From the NCBI RefSeq assembly GCF_001613365.1, contig NZ_BDCF01000052.1, positions 1 to 56,029 on the forward strand: a stretch of DNA of 56,029 nucleotides. The letters are read 5' to 3'. The notes beneath the pieces are model-generated. The model was not told where the DNA came from. It did no database searches and saw only the letters and a list, made by a program, of their open reading frames with translations. How positions within the stretch are numbered: position 1 is the stretch's first letter; the number at the start of each line of letters is the position of its first letter. The translations under genes and the position numbers were made by a program. The stretch comes from Nocardia xishanensis NBRC 101358 (GTDB lineage Bacteria; Actinomycetota; Actinomycetes; Mycobacteriales; Mycobacteriaceae). Of this stretch, positions 1 to 7,919 are shown in pieces.

Positions 1-90
1 GTGCTCGGGCAGGGGCGCGGCCAGCAGCGCGAGCGCGGTGGCCAGGCACGCGAATACCGCGAATGCCGTCAGCCGTACCCGCGAGGACAT
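1..90 (-). CDS. Membrane protein, N-terminal fragment (possible transporter)
   Basis: The reverse complement opens with ATG at 90 and codes for about 30 residues before leaving the window. The start MSSRVRLTAFAVF runs into an Ala/Leu-rich hydrophobic stretch ending in LAAPLPEH, as in the first membrane helix of a transporter. It lies 34 bp downstream of the AraC regulator on the same strand, a common layout for a regulator and the exporter it controls. The family cannot be decided from this fragment; a major-facilitator-type transporter is only a guess. Confidence 0.45.
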   Translation of the reverse strand, partial: MSSRVRLTAFAVFACLATALALLAAPLPEH

Positions 91-124
91 GGGATCGAGC
101 GTACCGGGTGCGGGCGGCGCGGCA

Positions 125-940
125 TCAGGATCCGTCGCCGAGATCCCACAGTTCGGCGCGGTGCAGCGCGGCGGGCGTCAGCCCGAAGGTCCGGCGGCAG
201 GTGCGGGTGAGCTGGGTGCTGTCGTCGAAACCCGAGGCGTGCGCGGCGGCGGCGAGGTCGTCGCCGGAGCGGAACCGGTTGACCGCCAAGCGCAGTCGCA
301 GCCACAGGATGTACGGGCGCAACGGCATCCCGACCTGTTCGGCGAACAGGTGCGAGAGCCGGGCGGGGGAGAGCCCGACCCGCTTGGCCACGTCGGCGCC
401 GCGCATCGAATGGTCCGGCACCAGACTCGGCAGCAGCCGCAGCGCCTCGGTTACCGCGCCGTGCCGGTGCGATCCGTTGGCGGCCATCGGCGCGCAGCGC
501 AATTCGCGCACGATCGCAGCCACCTGCTCGGCGATCGGCGCCGTGGCGAGCGTCGCGGGCATGACCTGCTGGTCGTCGGCCCAGCCGCCCGCGTGTGCGC
601 GGCGATCGGCGGTGGCGCCCGCCGCGGTCTCGGGATCGAGGTAGAGCGCGGCGCCCTCGGCGGCGGTCTCGATCCGGTGCGGCGCGTCGGCGGGCACGAT
701 GATCCTGGTGCCGCGATGCCGCACACCGCCCGCGTCCATCACCGTGATCGGCGTGCGCGCGGCGAGCACCTGGACGGTGTGGTGGGCGTGCAATGCGGTG
801 GGGCGGATCGCGCCGCCGAATGCGAGAATTCCGGGTCGCAGTAAAGCCGTTGCCCGCCAGTGGGATTCGTCGGGCGTGCGGGCCTCGCCCGGACTCGAGG
901 GTGTCGCGGACACCCCGTCGGTGACCAGAGCCTTCTCCAT
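125..940 (-). CDS. AraC-family transcriptional regulator with N-terminal cupin
   Basis: Predicted cytoplasmic DNA-binding regulator of 271 aa. The N-terminal third holds a cupin-like sensor (LHAHHTVQVLAA then RHRGTRIIVPADAPHRI). The C-terminal hundred residues form the two helix-turn-helix motifs of the AraC family (DVAKRVGLSPARLSHLFAEQ; AAAAHASGFDDSTQLTRTCR; ending in the family-typical FGLTPAAL). I chose ATG 940, preceded by GGGAGC at 7 bp, over an ATG at 1006 that would add 22 unconserved residues. It is followed on the same strand by the start of a membrane protein, a likely target. The ligand is unknown. Confidence 0.85.
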   Translation of the reverse strand: MEKALVTDGVSATPSSPGEARTPDESHWRATALLRPGILAFGGAIRPTALHAHHTVQVLAARTPITVMDAGGVRHRGTRIIVPADAPHRIETAAEGAALYLDPETAAGATADRRAHAGGWADDQQVMPATLATAPIAEQVAAIVRELRCAPMAANGSHRHGAVTEALRLLPSLVPDHSMRGADVAKRVGLSPARLSHLFAEQVGMPLRPYILWLRLRLAVNRFRSGDDLAAAAHASGFDDSTQLTRTCRRTFGLTPAALHRAELWDLGDGS

Positions 941-1093
941 CGGACGCTCCCGGCAGTGACGCAATGGCCCGGGTTTCGGACCCACCGCCGAGACTATCCG
1001 GGTCACCCCGTGGCGGTGAGCGTTTCGGTCAGTTGACCCAGGAATTCACCCAAGATCGGTCGCGCGGACACGGGCCGGGAACCGGACCGGGAA

Positions 1094-2299
1094 TCACGGT
1101 GCGAAGGACGCTGATTCGAGGCGGCGGGCCAGCCGCGCCGCGGACAGCGTCATGGCGTCGGCGGGGCGGTGCGGATCCAGCCCGGTGAGGTCGTGCACGC
1201 GGGAGAGCCGGTAGGTCACGGTGTTGCGGTGCACCATGAGCAGCCGCGCGGTGGCCAGCTGATTGAAGCCGGTGTCCACGAACGTCTCCAGCGTCTCGGC
1301 GAGCATCGGCTGGGCGTCCAGCGGGGCGAGCAGCGCGGCCAGGCCTGGTCGCGCGGCATCGCTCACCGCCACCGTGTACTCGAAGTGCAAATCCGTTCGG
1401 CGACAGATGATCTCGCGCCGGGAAAGACAGCGACCCAGCTCGGCGAGTACCCGCGCCTCGGCGGCCATCGCGGGAATCACGGCCCTGGCGGACGCGGCCC
1501 CGACGCCCACCCAGTACGGCGGGACCCGGCCGGGTGCGTGCGCGGGCAGGCGCGCGGTGAGCCCCGCGAGCGCGGCCGTGCCGTCGTCGCCCCGCGCCAT
1601 CGGGACCAGCGCGGTCCAACCGCCGGTGTCCAGTCGCAAGAACACGCCGGGGATGGCTTCGACGCGGTGCCGCAGGGCCGCGGCGGGGCCGCCGTTGCTT
1701 CCGCACAGGCGGAACACCGCGACCAGGAACGCGTCGGCCACCGGGATGACCGGGCCGTTGGCCCACTCCACTGGATCACGTCCGGTCAGCAGCGCATCGG
1801 CGATGCCGCGGCGGCGTTCGAGCAACTCCCACCGCGGATCGTGCGACCGCTGCCCGGCCGCGGTGGCGATGCGGGCACTGACCAGCGTGACGTACTCGAG
1901 CAGCGCGGGCGAGGCCTCCAGCAGCAGACTCTCGTCGCCGACCGAATCGCGCAGCCGGTGCCAGAGGAAGACGGCACCGAGCCGATACCGTTCCAGCACA
2001 TCGGCCAGCGGGGTGCCGTCGCGCAGCCGGTCCATCGCCAGCTCGACCAGCTCCCTGGTGTCGGCTTCGGAGGGCTCGGCGCCGCGGCGCAGATACTCGA
2101 AGAACAGGTCGACGTTGAGCTTCGCGCCGCGGGCGAAATCGGTTTCCACCAACGAGTGCGGCAGTTGCGCGTACGGCGGCAGGTTGCCGGTGAGCTCGAC
2201 GCCCTTCGGTGGTCCCATGATGCCCGAGGTGTAGACGATGGTGAGCAGGTCGTCGGGACGTACCGCTCGCCACGTCGCTTCGAAAATCGAAGCTCGCAT
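1094..2299 (-). CDS. PucR-like regulator with an acyl-CoA-synthetase fragment as its N-terminus (chimera)
   Basis: About 401 aa from ATG 2299. The C-terminal end is a PucR/CdaR-type helix-turn-helix (FVDTGFNQLATARLLMVHRN, then TVTYRLSRVHDLTGLDP). The central part resembles the sensor region of the large actinobacterial PucR-like family, beginning near NLPPYAQLPHSLVETDFARG. The first 40 or so residues do not belong: WRAVRPDDLLTIVYTSG, then IMGPPKGVELTGN, is the ATP-binding P-loop of acyl-CoA synthetases, with the usual TSGTTG changed to TSGIMG. The gene therefore seems to have lost its own 5' end and acquired a decayed fadD piece in frame. Start candidates are ATG 2299, ATG 2218 and ATG 2470; none has a clear Shine-Dalgarno. 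It may be a functional regulator or a pseudogene. The family calls are confident; the start is not. Confidence 0.7.
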   Translation of the reverse strand: MRASIFEATWRAVRPDDLLTIVYTSGIMGPPKGVELTGNLPPYAQLPHSLVETDFARGAKLNVDLFFEYLRRGAEPSEADTRELVELAMDRLRDGTPLADVLERYRLGAVFLWHRLRDSVGDESLLLEASPALLEYVTLVSARIATAAGQRSHDPRWELLERRRGIADALLTGRDPVEWANGPVIPVADAFLVAVFRLCGSNGGPAAALRHRVEAIPGVFLRLDTGGWTALVPMARGDDGTAALAGLTARLPAHAPGRVPPYWVGVGAASARAVIPAMAAEARVLAELGRCLSRREIICRRTDLHFEYTVAVSDAARPGLAALLAPLDAQPMLAETLETFVDTGFNQLATARLLMVHRNTVTYRLSRVHDLTGLDPHRPADAMTLSAARLARRLESASFAP

Positions 2300-2500
2300 G
2301 GGCCGTGCATGATTCGGTAACCTTCTGCTCGCGTGTGCGTCCAAGCTCAGCGCATCGCGAACCCCCTCCACCAGGGGCAAAGAACAAGACTGTGCCGCGG
2401 CGGTTTGTGCACCGGACCAAACGGCCGCCTGCCCGGCATCCCCCGGAGCATCCACCCGTGGATGGTCCAAGACCGGGTCACGAGCTGTCGGCCGGGCGCG

Positions 2501-3037
2501 TTACCGCACGTCGGGACGGTGCAGCTCCCTTGCCAGCGTGAGGAGTTCGGGCAGGTGGGCGCCGTCCGTCGCGGCGTGCTCCAGCGCGTCCTCGAACGGG
2601 AAGGCGCGGACCTCGAGGATCTGTTCGGCGTCGGCGGGGTTGCCGGGGGAGCGGTCGAGGACGACGTCGGCGGCGCACCACAGCCACGCCTTGTGCGGGT
2701 GCGGCTGCCAGGGCCGGTATGGTTCCGGCGCGTCGCTGGTCGCGTGATGCGCGCCCAGCCACCGCACCGGGCCGACCGGGCGGGCACCCGCCTCTTCGCG
2801 CAGCTCGCGGCGCAGGCACCGATCGACGGATTCGCCCGCCTCGCGGGTGCCGCCCGGCAGGAGCCAGACGTCGCGGTCGTCGCGGCACAGCACGATCCGC
2901 TCGCCGACGAAGCAGACGGCGTGCACGTTCGTCACCAGCTCGTCAGGTGGCAGTTCGGTGGAGAAGCGGACGTCGAGGCCGCCCCATTCCCAGCGCGCGG
3001 GGGTGTGCAGCAGCGGATAGCGCTCGGCGAGACTCAC
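2501..3037 (-). CDS. NUDIX hydrolase
   Basis: Predicted nucleoside-diphosphate-linked pyrophosphatase, 178 aa. The Nudix box is complete: GGTREAGE, then about seven residues, then RELREEAGA, matching GX5EX7REUXEEXGU with all metal-binding glutamates. A strand-rich N-terminus (ELVTNVHAVCFVGERIVLCR) precedes it. The substrate cannot be told; the family covers (d)NTPs, sugar nucleotides and dinucleotides. The GTG start at 3037 overlaps the stop of the upstream lysozyme-like gene as GTGA, so the two are translationally coupled and probably work together or are at least co-expressed. Confidence 0.87.
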   Translation of the reverse strand: MSLAERYPLLHTPARWEWGGLDVRFSTELPPDELVTNVHAVCFVGERIVLCRDDRDVWLLPGGTREAGESVDRCLRRELREEAGARPVGPVRWLGAHHATSDAPEPYRPWQPHPHKAWLWCAADVVLDRSPGNPADAEQILEVRAFPFEDALEHAATDGAHLPELLTLARELHRPDVR

Positions 3038-3747
3038 TTGCCCGACGGTAGTTCAGGAAGGCGGAACAGCAGGACCTCCGGATCGAGGTTCTCCTCCTCG
3101 ACGCGGAAAGCGTTGCGGAACAACTCCTGATCGCGATCGTTGCGCCGGATCACGGTGCCGATCTCGGGGTTGACCCTGCACGCGGCCGCGCAGCGCAACC
3201 AGTCGCGGGCGAAGGCGGCGTCCTGGAAGGTGGGGAAGCTGAAGCGCGGCCCCATCGCCCAGCACATGCTGAGCGCGGCGAGTTGCGCGTCGGCGGGCCA
3301 GGAGTCGAAGGCGGCGAACGGCATGACCACCGAGCCGCTGCGGTGTCGCACCATGCGGCCGCGCAGCAGGGTCTCCAGCTCGTCGAGCCGGGCGAAGACG
3401 GTGCGGTCGATGTCCTCGTCGGTCAACCGAAGCGCGGTGACGTCCGCGAACGCGCGATTGCCGCCCGCGACGAGGTCCATCCGGCTCTTCACGGCGTCCC
3501 AGGCCGCGTTGATCTCCAGGTCGGTGGCGGCCGAGCCGTCCGGGCGGCGCCACGGCAGCCTGCGGGTCGCGATGAGCGAGGCGGCTCGCTCGGCCGGAGT
3601 CGGAGCGGCGCGCACTCGTGCGGTGTCGTCGAGCTTGTTGCCGACACCGGTGCTCACGAACCCCTCGGAATCCAGGTACATCCAAGGCACCCGGCCTTCC
3701 AAGGGCACATTGAACGCCAGCCACACGCGGCGCACCGCGGCCTTCAT
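3034..3747 (-). CDS. T4-lysozyme-like (glycoside hydrolase 24-type) protein without signal peptide
   Basis: 237 aa. The N-terminus carries the signature of phage T4 lysozyme: LEGRVPWMYLDSEGFVSTGVGN aligns with DEGLRLKIYKD.EGYYTIGIGH. The catalytic triad Glu11-Asp20-Thr26 of T4 corresponds to Glu17-Asp26-Ser32 with identical spacing. The second half also matches: FDSWPADAQLAALSMCWAMG against the T4 stretch [20 protein letters not shown]. No signal peptide, membrane helix or cell-wall anchor is visible, so the protein should be cytoplasmic. ATG 3747 has a good ribosome site (GAGGGGAA). It is first in a two-gene unit with the NUDIX hydrolase. There are no neighbouring phage genes. Activity against peptidoglycan is inferred from the motif only. 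Confidence 0.65.
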   Translation of the reverse strand: MKAAVRRVWLAFNVPLEGRVPWMYLDSEGFVSTGVGNKLDDTARVRAAPTPAERAASLIATRRLPWRRPDGSAATDLEINAAWDAVKSRMDLVAGGNRAFADVTALRLTDEDIDRTVFARLDELETLLRGRMVRHRSGSVVMPFAAFDSWPADAQLAALSMCWAMGPRFSFPTFQDAAFARDWLRCAAACRVNPEIGTVIRRNDRDQELFRNAFRVEEENLDPEVLLFRLPELPSGK

Positions 3748-3804
3748 GGACGATTCCCCTCGTCGTTGGTGCGGAAAGGTTTCGTTTCAGCATGGGACGG
3801 GGCT

Positions 3805-3846
3805 GGGCGGTCAACACGAGTAGCGGGCTACTCGTGTTGACCGCCC
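3805..3846 (-). terminator. Perfect 19-bp stem hairpin, probable terminator
   Basis: Arms 3805-3823 and 3828-3846 are exact reverse complements around a 4-nt loop. It lies 35 bp past the stop of the DUF418 gene and upstream of the lysozyme-like gene, both on the minus strand. There is no T-run on either side, as is usual for high-GC actinobacterial terminators. Confidence 0.7.
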
Positions 3847-3880
3847 TGGTTCGGTGCAAGGGCGCGGACCGGGGGCGGTT

Positions 3881-5083
3881 TCAGCGCTCGCGGGTCAGTG
3901 CCCGGTAGCAAGTGTGCCACGCCCACTCGACCGGGCCGCGCTCGAATCGCCGCAGCCACGCATGGGCGCCCGCCGTGATGATCAGCACGACCACCAGGTA
4001 GATCGCGATCGTGAACGGGACACGCGCCTCGGGCGAGACGCGCGCGGCCAGGCCGAGCCCCCAGCCGTAGCACAGCGCCGAGGCGACCAGGTTCTGCAGG
4101 ATGTAGCAAGACAGCGCGGTGCGGCCGATCTCGGTGAGCCGACGGCCCGCGAAACCCAGCCGCGGGCGGCGCAGAAAGAACTCGGCGACCACCGCGAGGA
4201 TGCCCAAGGCGACGAACGGCGCGGTGCCGTACCGGGTGAACAGCACCAGATCGCCGCCGACGAACACGCCGGCGACGACATCGATCGGTGCGGCGATCGC
4301 GCCGATCAGCATGAGGCGTCGACGGATTCGCGCGCCCTCCGGTGCGAACACGCCCGCCCGGTACAGGCGCGCTCCCGCGAGGAACAGCGCCACCGACATG
4401 GCGAACACGAAGACGGCCTCGACGCGGAACGCGAGCGCGTTCTCCAGGCGGAAGACCACCAGATCCCAGAACGAGCCGTCCGCATAGGGATTGGGGTCGA
4501 GCGGCTCGCGCGCGGCCGAATCCCGCTGCGGGGCAAAAGCCATCGCGAGCGCGATGAGCGTCAGCATGGCGAGGTGGACGCTCGCCGCGATCACGAGCCA
4601 GCGGCGTTGCGCGCGCTCACCGGTGGCGAGCACGAACGCGACAACCAATCCGGTCACCGCGTAACCCATCAGCACGTCGAACTCGGCGACGAGCACGAAG
4701 TTGAGCACGCCGTCCAGAAAGAGCAGCCCGGCCCGCCACGGATAGCCGCCCGGCCACGGGCGTCCGCGGCGCACCGCCGAGGCCTGTTGGATGGCGAGGC
4801 CGATACCGAACATGATCGTCAGCAGGCCGAGGAACTTGCCTTGGGCCAGCTGTTGCAGCACCCGCTCGGTCCACATCCAGCCGCCGTCGGTCGCGGCGCC
4901 GAGTTCGGCGATGTAGCCGACCAGACCCTCGGGGTTGGTCAGGATCCAGATATTGGTGCCGAGCGTGCCGAGGATCGCGATGCCGCGCAGCACGTCGAGC
5001 GCTACGAGCCGCGCGGGGCGCTCGTCCGCAATGCGGGGCGGCTGGACGGTGCCCGCCCCGGTTTCGGCGATGGATTCGGTCAT
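3881..5083 (-). CDS. DUF418 family membrane protein
   Basis: 400 aa, multi-spanning. The N-terminal LDVLRGIAILGTLGTNI is the hallmark of DUF418/YeiB-type membrane proteins, which resemble acyltransferase-3 and heparan acetyltransferase folds. At least eight hydrophobic segments follow, and the C-terminal domain holds the conserved block LTEIGRTALSCYILQNL and YGWGLGL. I chose ATG 5083 over an ATG at 5149; the extra 22 residues are charged and not family-like. The physiological role of DUF418 proteins is not established. It is transcribed divergently from dop, with about 90 bp between the two starts. Confidence 0.85.
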   Translation of the reverse strand: MTESIAETGAGTVQPPRIADERPARLVALDVLRGIAILGTLGTNIWILTNPEGLVGYIAELGAATDGGWMWTERVLQQLAQGKFLGLLTIMFGIGLAIQQASAVRRGRPWPGGYPWRAGLLFLDGVLNFVLVAEFDVLMGYAVTGLVVAFVLATGERAQRRWLVIAASVHLAMLTLIALAMAFAPQRDSAAREPLDPNPYADGSFWDLVVFRLENALAFRVEAVFVFAMSVALFLAGARLYRAGVFAPEGARIRRRLMLIGAIAAPIDVVAGVFVGGDLVLFTRYGTAPFVALGILAVVAEFFLRRPRLGFAGRRLTEIGRTALSCYILQNLVASALCYGWGLGLAARVSPEARVPFTIAIYLVVVLIITAGAHAWLRRFERGPVEWAWHTCYRALTRER

Positions 5084-5175
5084 GTGTCGACTATCCGGCC
5101 CGCGCACCGGGGCCGCGATCCTCCGGAAGTACCACCCTGGGTATGACATTGGCCGGTGTCGCCTAGGCTCGAGGT

Positions 5176-6675
5176 ATGCAGCGCATTATCGGTATCGAGG
5201 TCGAATACGGCATTTCCACCCCCGCCGAGCCGTCGGCCAACCCGATCCTCACCTCCACCCAGGCGGTCCTCGCGTACGCGGCCGCGGAAGGCGTGCCGCG
5301 GGCCAAGCGCACGCGCTGGGATTACGAGGTGGAGTCGCCGCTGCGCGACGCGCGCGGTTTCGACCTGAGCCGGATGAACGGACCGGCGCCGGTGATCGAC
5401 GCCGACGAGGTCGGCGCGGCCAACATGATCCTCACCAACGGCGCCCGCCTGTACGTCGATCACGCGCACCCCGAGTACTCCGCGCCCGAGGTCACCGACC
5501 CGCTGGACGCGGTGATCTGGGACAAGGCGGGCGAACGGGTGATGGAGGCCGCCGCGCGGCACGCCTCGAGCGTGCCGGGAGCGCCCCGGCTGCAGCTGTA
5601 CAAGAACAACGTCGACGGCAAGGGCGCCTCGTACGGCACCCACGAGAACTACCTGATGAACCGGGACACCCCGTTCAACCAGATCATCGTCGGGCTGACG
5701 CCGTTCTTCGTCTCCCGGCAGGTGATCTGCGGTTCCGGCCGGGTCGGCATCGGCCAGTCCGGCGACCACGCCGGATTCCAGCTGTCCCAGCGTTCCGACT
5801 ACATCGAGGTCGAGGTCGGCCTGGAGACCACGCTGAAGCGCGGCATCATCAACACCCGCGACGAGCCGCACGCCGACGCCGACAAGTACCGCAGGCTGCA
5901 CGTCATCATCGGTGACGCCAACCTCGCCGAGATGTCGACCTACTTGAAGGTCGGCACCACCGCGCTGGTGCTCGACCTCATCGAGGCGGGCGAGGACCTC
6001 TCCGACCTGCAGCTGGCCCGCCCGGTCACGGCCGTGCACCAGATCAGCCACGACCCGAGCCTGCGCGCCACCGTGGCCCTGGCCGACGGCCGTGAGCTGA
6101 CGGGCCTGGCCCTGCAGCGGCTCTACCATGAGCGAGTCGCCAAGTTCATGGACCGCGAGGGCAACGACGACGCTCGCGTCCAGGACATCCTCGACAACTG
6201 GGCGATGGTGCTCGACCTGCTCGAGCGCGACCCGATGGAATGCGCGAACCTGCTCGACTGGCCTGCCAAACTGCGCCTGCTCGAAGGCATGCGCCAGCGC
6301 GAGGGCCTGAGCTGGGCCGCGCCGAAACTGCACCTGATGGACCTGCAGTATTCCGACGTACGCTTGGACAAGGGCCTGTACAACCGCCTGGTGGCGCGTG
6401 GCTCGATGAAGCGGCTCGTCTCCGAACAGCAGGTGCTCGACGCGATGACCAAGCCGCCCACCGATACCCGCGCCTACTTCCGCGGCGAGTGCCTGCGCCG
6501 CTTCGGCGCGGATATCGCGGCCGCGAGCTGGGATTCGGTGATCTTCGATCTCGGCGGCGACTCGCTCGTGCGCATTCCGACCCTGGAACCGCGCCGCGGC
6601 ACCAAATCGCATGTCGGCAAGCTGCTCGACGGCGTGGACACCGCCGCCCAGCTGGTCCAGCAGCTCACCACGTAG
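5176..6675 (+). CDS. dop: Dop, Pup deamidase/depupylase
   Basis: 499 aa, the length of mycobacterial Dop. Dop deamidates the C-terminal glutamine of Pup to glutamate so that PafA can conjugate it, and it also removes Pup from substrates. It belongs to the carboxylate-amine ligase fold. The N-terminal MQRIIGIEVEYGIS provides the metal-binding glutamates, and RLYVDHAHPEYSAPE places the conserved catalytic aspartate at Asp95. The shared ligase motifs YKNNVDGKGASYGTHENYL and IINTRDEPHADADKYRRLH are intact. It is the first gene of the proteasome locus; pup follows after 186 bp. The gene for the ATPase ring (mpa/arc), often just upstream of dop, is not in this window. Confidence 0.97.
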   Translation: MQRIIGIEVEYGISTPAEPSANPILTSTQAVLAYAAAEGVPRAKRTRWDYEVESPLRDARGFDLSRMNGPAPVIDADEVGAANMILTNGARLYVDHAHPEYSAPEVTDPLDAVIWDKAGERVMEAAARHASSVPGAPRLQLYKNNVDGKGASYGTHENYLMNRDTPFNQIIVGLTPFFVSRQVICGSGRVGIGQSGDHAGFQLSQRSDYIEVEVGLETTLKRGIINTRDEPHADADKYRRLHVIIGDANLAEMSTYLKVGTTALVLDLIEAGEDLSDLQLARPVTAVHQISHDPSLRATVALADGRELTGLALQRLYHERVAKFMDREGNDDARVQDILDNWAMVLDLLERDPMECANLLDWPAKLRLLEGMRQREGLSWAAPKLHLMDLQYSDVRLDKGLYNRLVARGSMKRLVSEQQVLDAMTKPPTDTRAYFRGECLRRFGADIAAASWDSVIFDLGGDSLVRIPTLEPRRGTKSHVGKLLDGVDTAAQLVQQLTT

Positions 6676-6780
6676 CGGCGTCCGTCCGCGCGGGCCCGGT
6701 CGCGAATCGGGCGCTGTCCGCGCGGCGAATTGGGCACAGATCCGACATCGTGTCGGCTCGGCTGGGTAGTGTTGTTGTAC

Positions 6781-6815
6781 GAGCACGCACATTGCTCATG
6801 ATCGGAACCGTGCTC
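6781..6815. promoter_or_regulatory. Inverted repeat upstream of pup
   Basis: GAGCACG (6781-6787) is mirrored by CGTGCTC (6809-6815) with a 21-nt spacer, 47 bp before the pup ATG. The 186-bp dop-pup gap otherwise holds a good ribosome site (GAGGAGG) before 6862. A regulatory role is a guess. Confidence 0.3.
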
Positions 6816-6861
6816 ATACCTTTGGCTCCGGTCATGATGAGGACAGAGGAGGTCGGCTGCC

Positions 6862-7056
6862 ATGGCACAAGAGCAGACCAAGCGCACCGGGGGCGGCGAC
6901 GAGGACGAGGGTCCCGACGGCGTCGATGCCGCCGGTCAGGAGCGCCGCGAGAAGCTGGCGGAGGACACCGACGACCTGCTCGACGAGATCGATGACGTGC
7001 TCGAGGAGAACGCGGAGGACTTCGTCCGCGCCTATGTGCAGAAGGGCGGCCAGTGA
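6862..7056 (+). CDS. pup: Pup, prokaryotic ubiquitin-like protein
   Basis: 64 aa, acidic and largely disordered, as expected. Pup is the small modifier attached by PafA to substrate lysines and recognised by the proteasomal ATPase. The sequence ends in KGGQ, so this is the glutamine form that needs Dop deamidation before ligation. The central helix that docks on the ATPase coiled coil is visible (RREKLAEDTDDLLDEIDDVL). GAGGAGG stands before the ATG. The stop overlaps the GTG of prcB, coupling Pup to the protease core. Confidence 0.98.
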   Translation: MAQEQTKRTGGGDEDEGPDGVDAAGQERREKLAEDTDDLLDEIDDVLEENAEDFVRAYVQKGGQ

Positions 7057-7919
7057 CAGCAGGTGACCCCATGCGTCTCCACCCGGGGTACGCCCTCTCC
7101 TCGTTCACCGAACACCTGCGCGCACACGCACCGGAACTGTTGCCGGGCAACAGGTTCGCTGCGATCGACGGCGCCACCGGAAACTCCGGTGGCGCTGTCG
7201 CGAAGGACGTCGCGCCGCACGGCACCACCATCGTCGCGGTCACCTACCGCGGCGGCGTGCTGATCGCAGGCGACCGCCGCGCCACCCAGGGAAACCTGGT
7301 GGCGAGCAGGGACATGGAGAAGGTGTACATCACCGACACCTACTCGGCGGCCGGCATCGCGGGCACCGCGGGTATGGCCGTCGAGATGGTTCGCCTCTTC
7401 GCGGTGGAGCTGGAGTACTACGAGAAGATCGAGGGTGTTCCGCTCACCTTCGACGGCAAGGCCAACAAGCTGTCGAAGATGGTGCGCGACAACCTCCCCG
7501 CCGCGCTGCAGGGCCTGGCCGTCGTGCCGGTGCTCGTCGGCTTCGACCAACAGGTCACCGATCCCGACCGGGTCGGTCGCATCGTGTCCTACGACGTGGT
7601 CGGCGGTCGCAGCGAGGAGCGATTCGGTTACACCGCAGTCGGTTCCGGTTCGATGTTCGCCAAGACGTCGCTGAAGAAGTTGTACGCCAAGGGAATCGAC
7701 GCGAACCGGGCGATGCGCATCGCGGTCGAGGCGCTGTTCGACGCCTCGGACGACGACACCGCGACCGGTGGACCGGATCTCGCTCGCGGCATCTACCCGA
7801 CGATCGTCACGATCGACGAGGACGGTGCGGTGGAGGTCCCTGAGGAGCGCATCGAGGAGATCGCCCGCGGCATCGTCGCCGACCGCGCGGCGGCGGAGGA
7901 AGGGAGCGCCAACGCATGA
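7053..7919 (+). CDS. prcB: Proteasome beta subunit precursor
   Basis: 288 aa, catalytic subunit of the 20S core. The processing site lies in VAPHG/TTIVAVTYRGG, leaving Thr58 as the mature N-terminal nucleophile after a 57-residue propeptide, the same length as in M. tuberculosis. Other active-site features are AGDRRATQGN (Asp and Arg near the nucleophile) and the lysine in DMEKVYIT. The GTG start overlaps the pup stop, and prcA begins inside the prcB stop as ATGA, so pup-prcB-prcA are one translationally coupled unit. Confidence 0.97.
   Translation: MTAGDPMRLHPGYALSSFTEHLRAHAPELLPGNRFAAIDGATGNSGGAVAKDVAPHGTTIVAVTYRGGVLIAGDRRATQGNLVASRDMEKVYITDTYSAAGIAGTAGMAVEMVRLFAVELEYYEKIEGVPLTFDGKANKLSKMVRDNLPAALQGLAVVPVLVGFDQQVTDPDRVGRIVSYDVVGGRSEERFGYTAVGSGSMFAKTSLKKLYAKGIDANRAMRIAVEALFDASDDDTATGGPDLARGIYPTIVTIDEDGAVEVPEERIEEIARGIVADRAAAEEGSANA

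Noticed and set aside
1094..2470. Functional acyl-CoA synthetase
   Set aside because: Only about 40 residues around the P-loop are present, with altered key residues, and the rest of the protein is a PucR-type regulator.
3805..3846. Terminal inverted repeats of an insertion sequence
   Set aside because: The two arms are only 4 bp apart, and there is no transposase or target duplication.
5080..6792. A 570-codon open frame antisense to dop
   Set aside because: Same bias effect; dop is unambiguous on the other strand.
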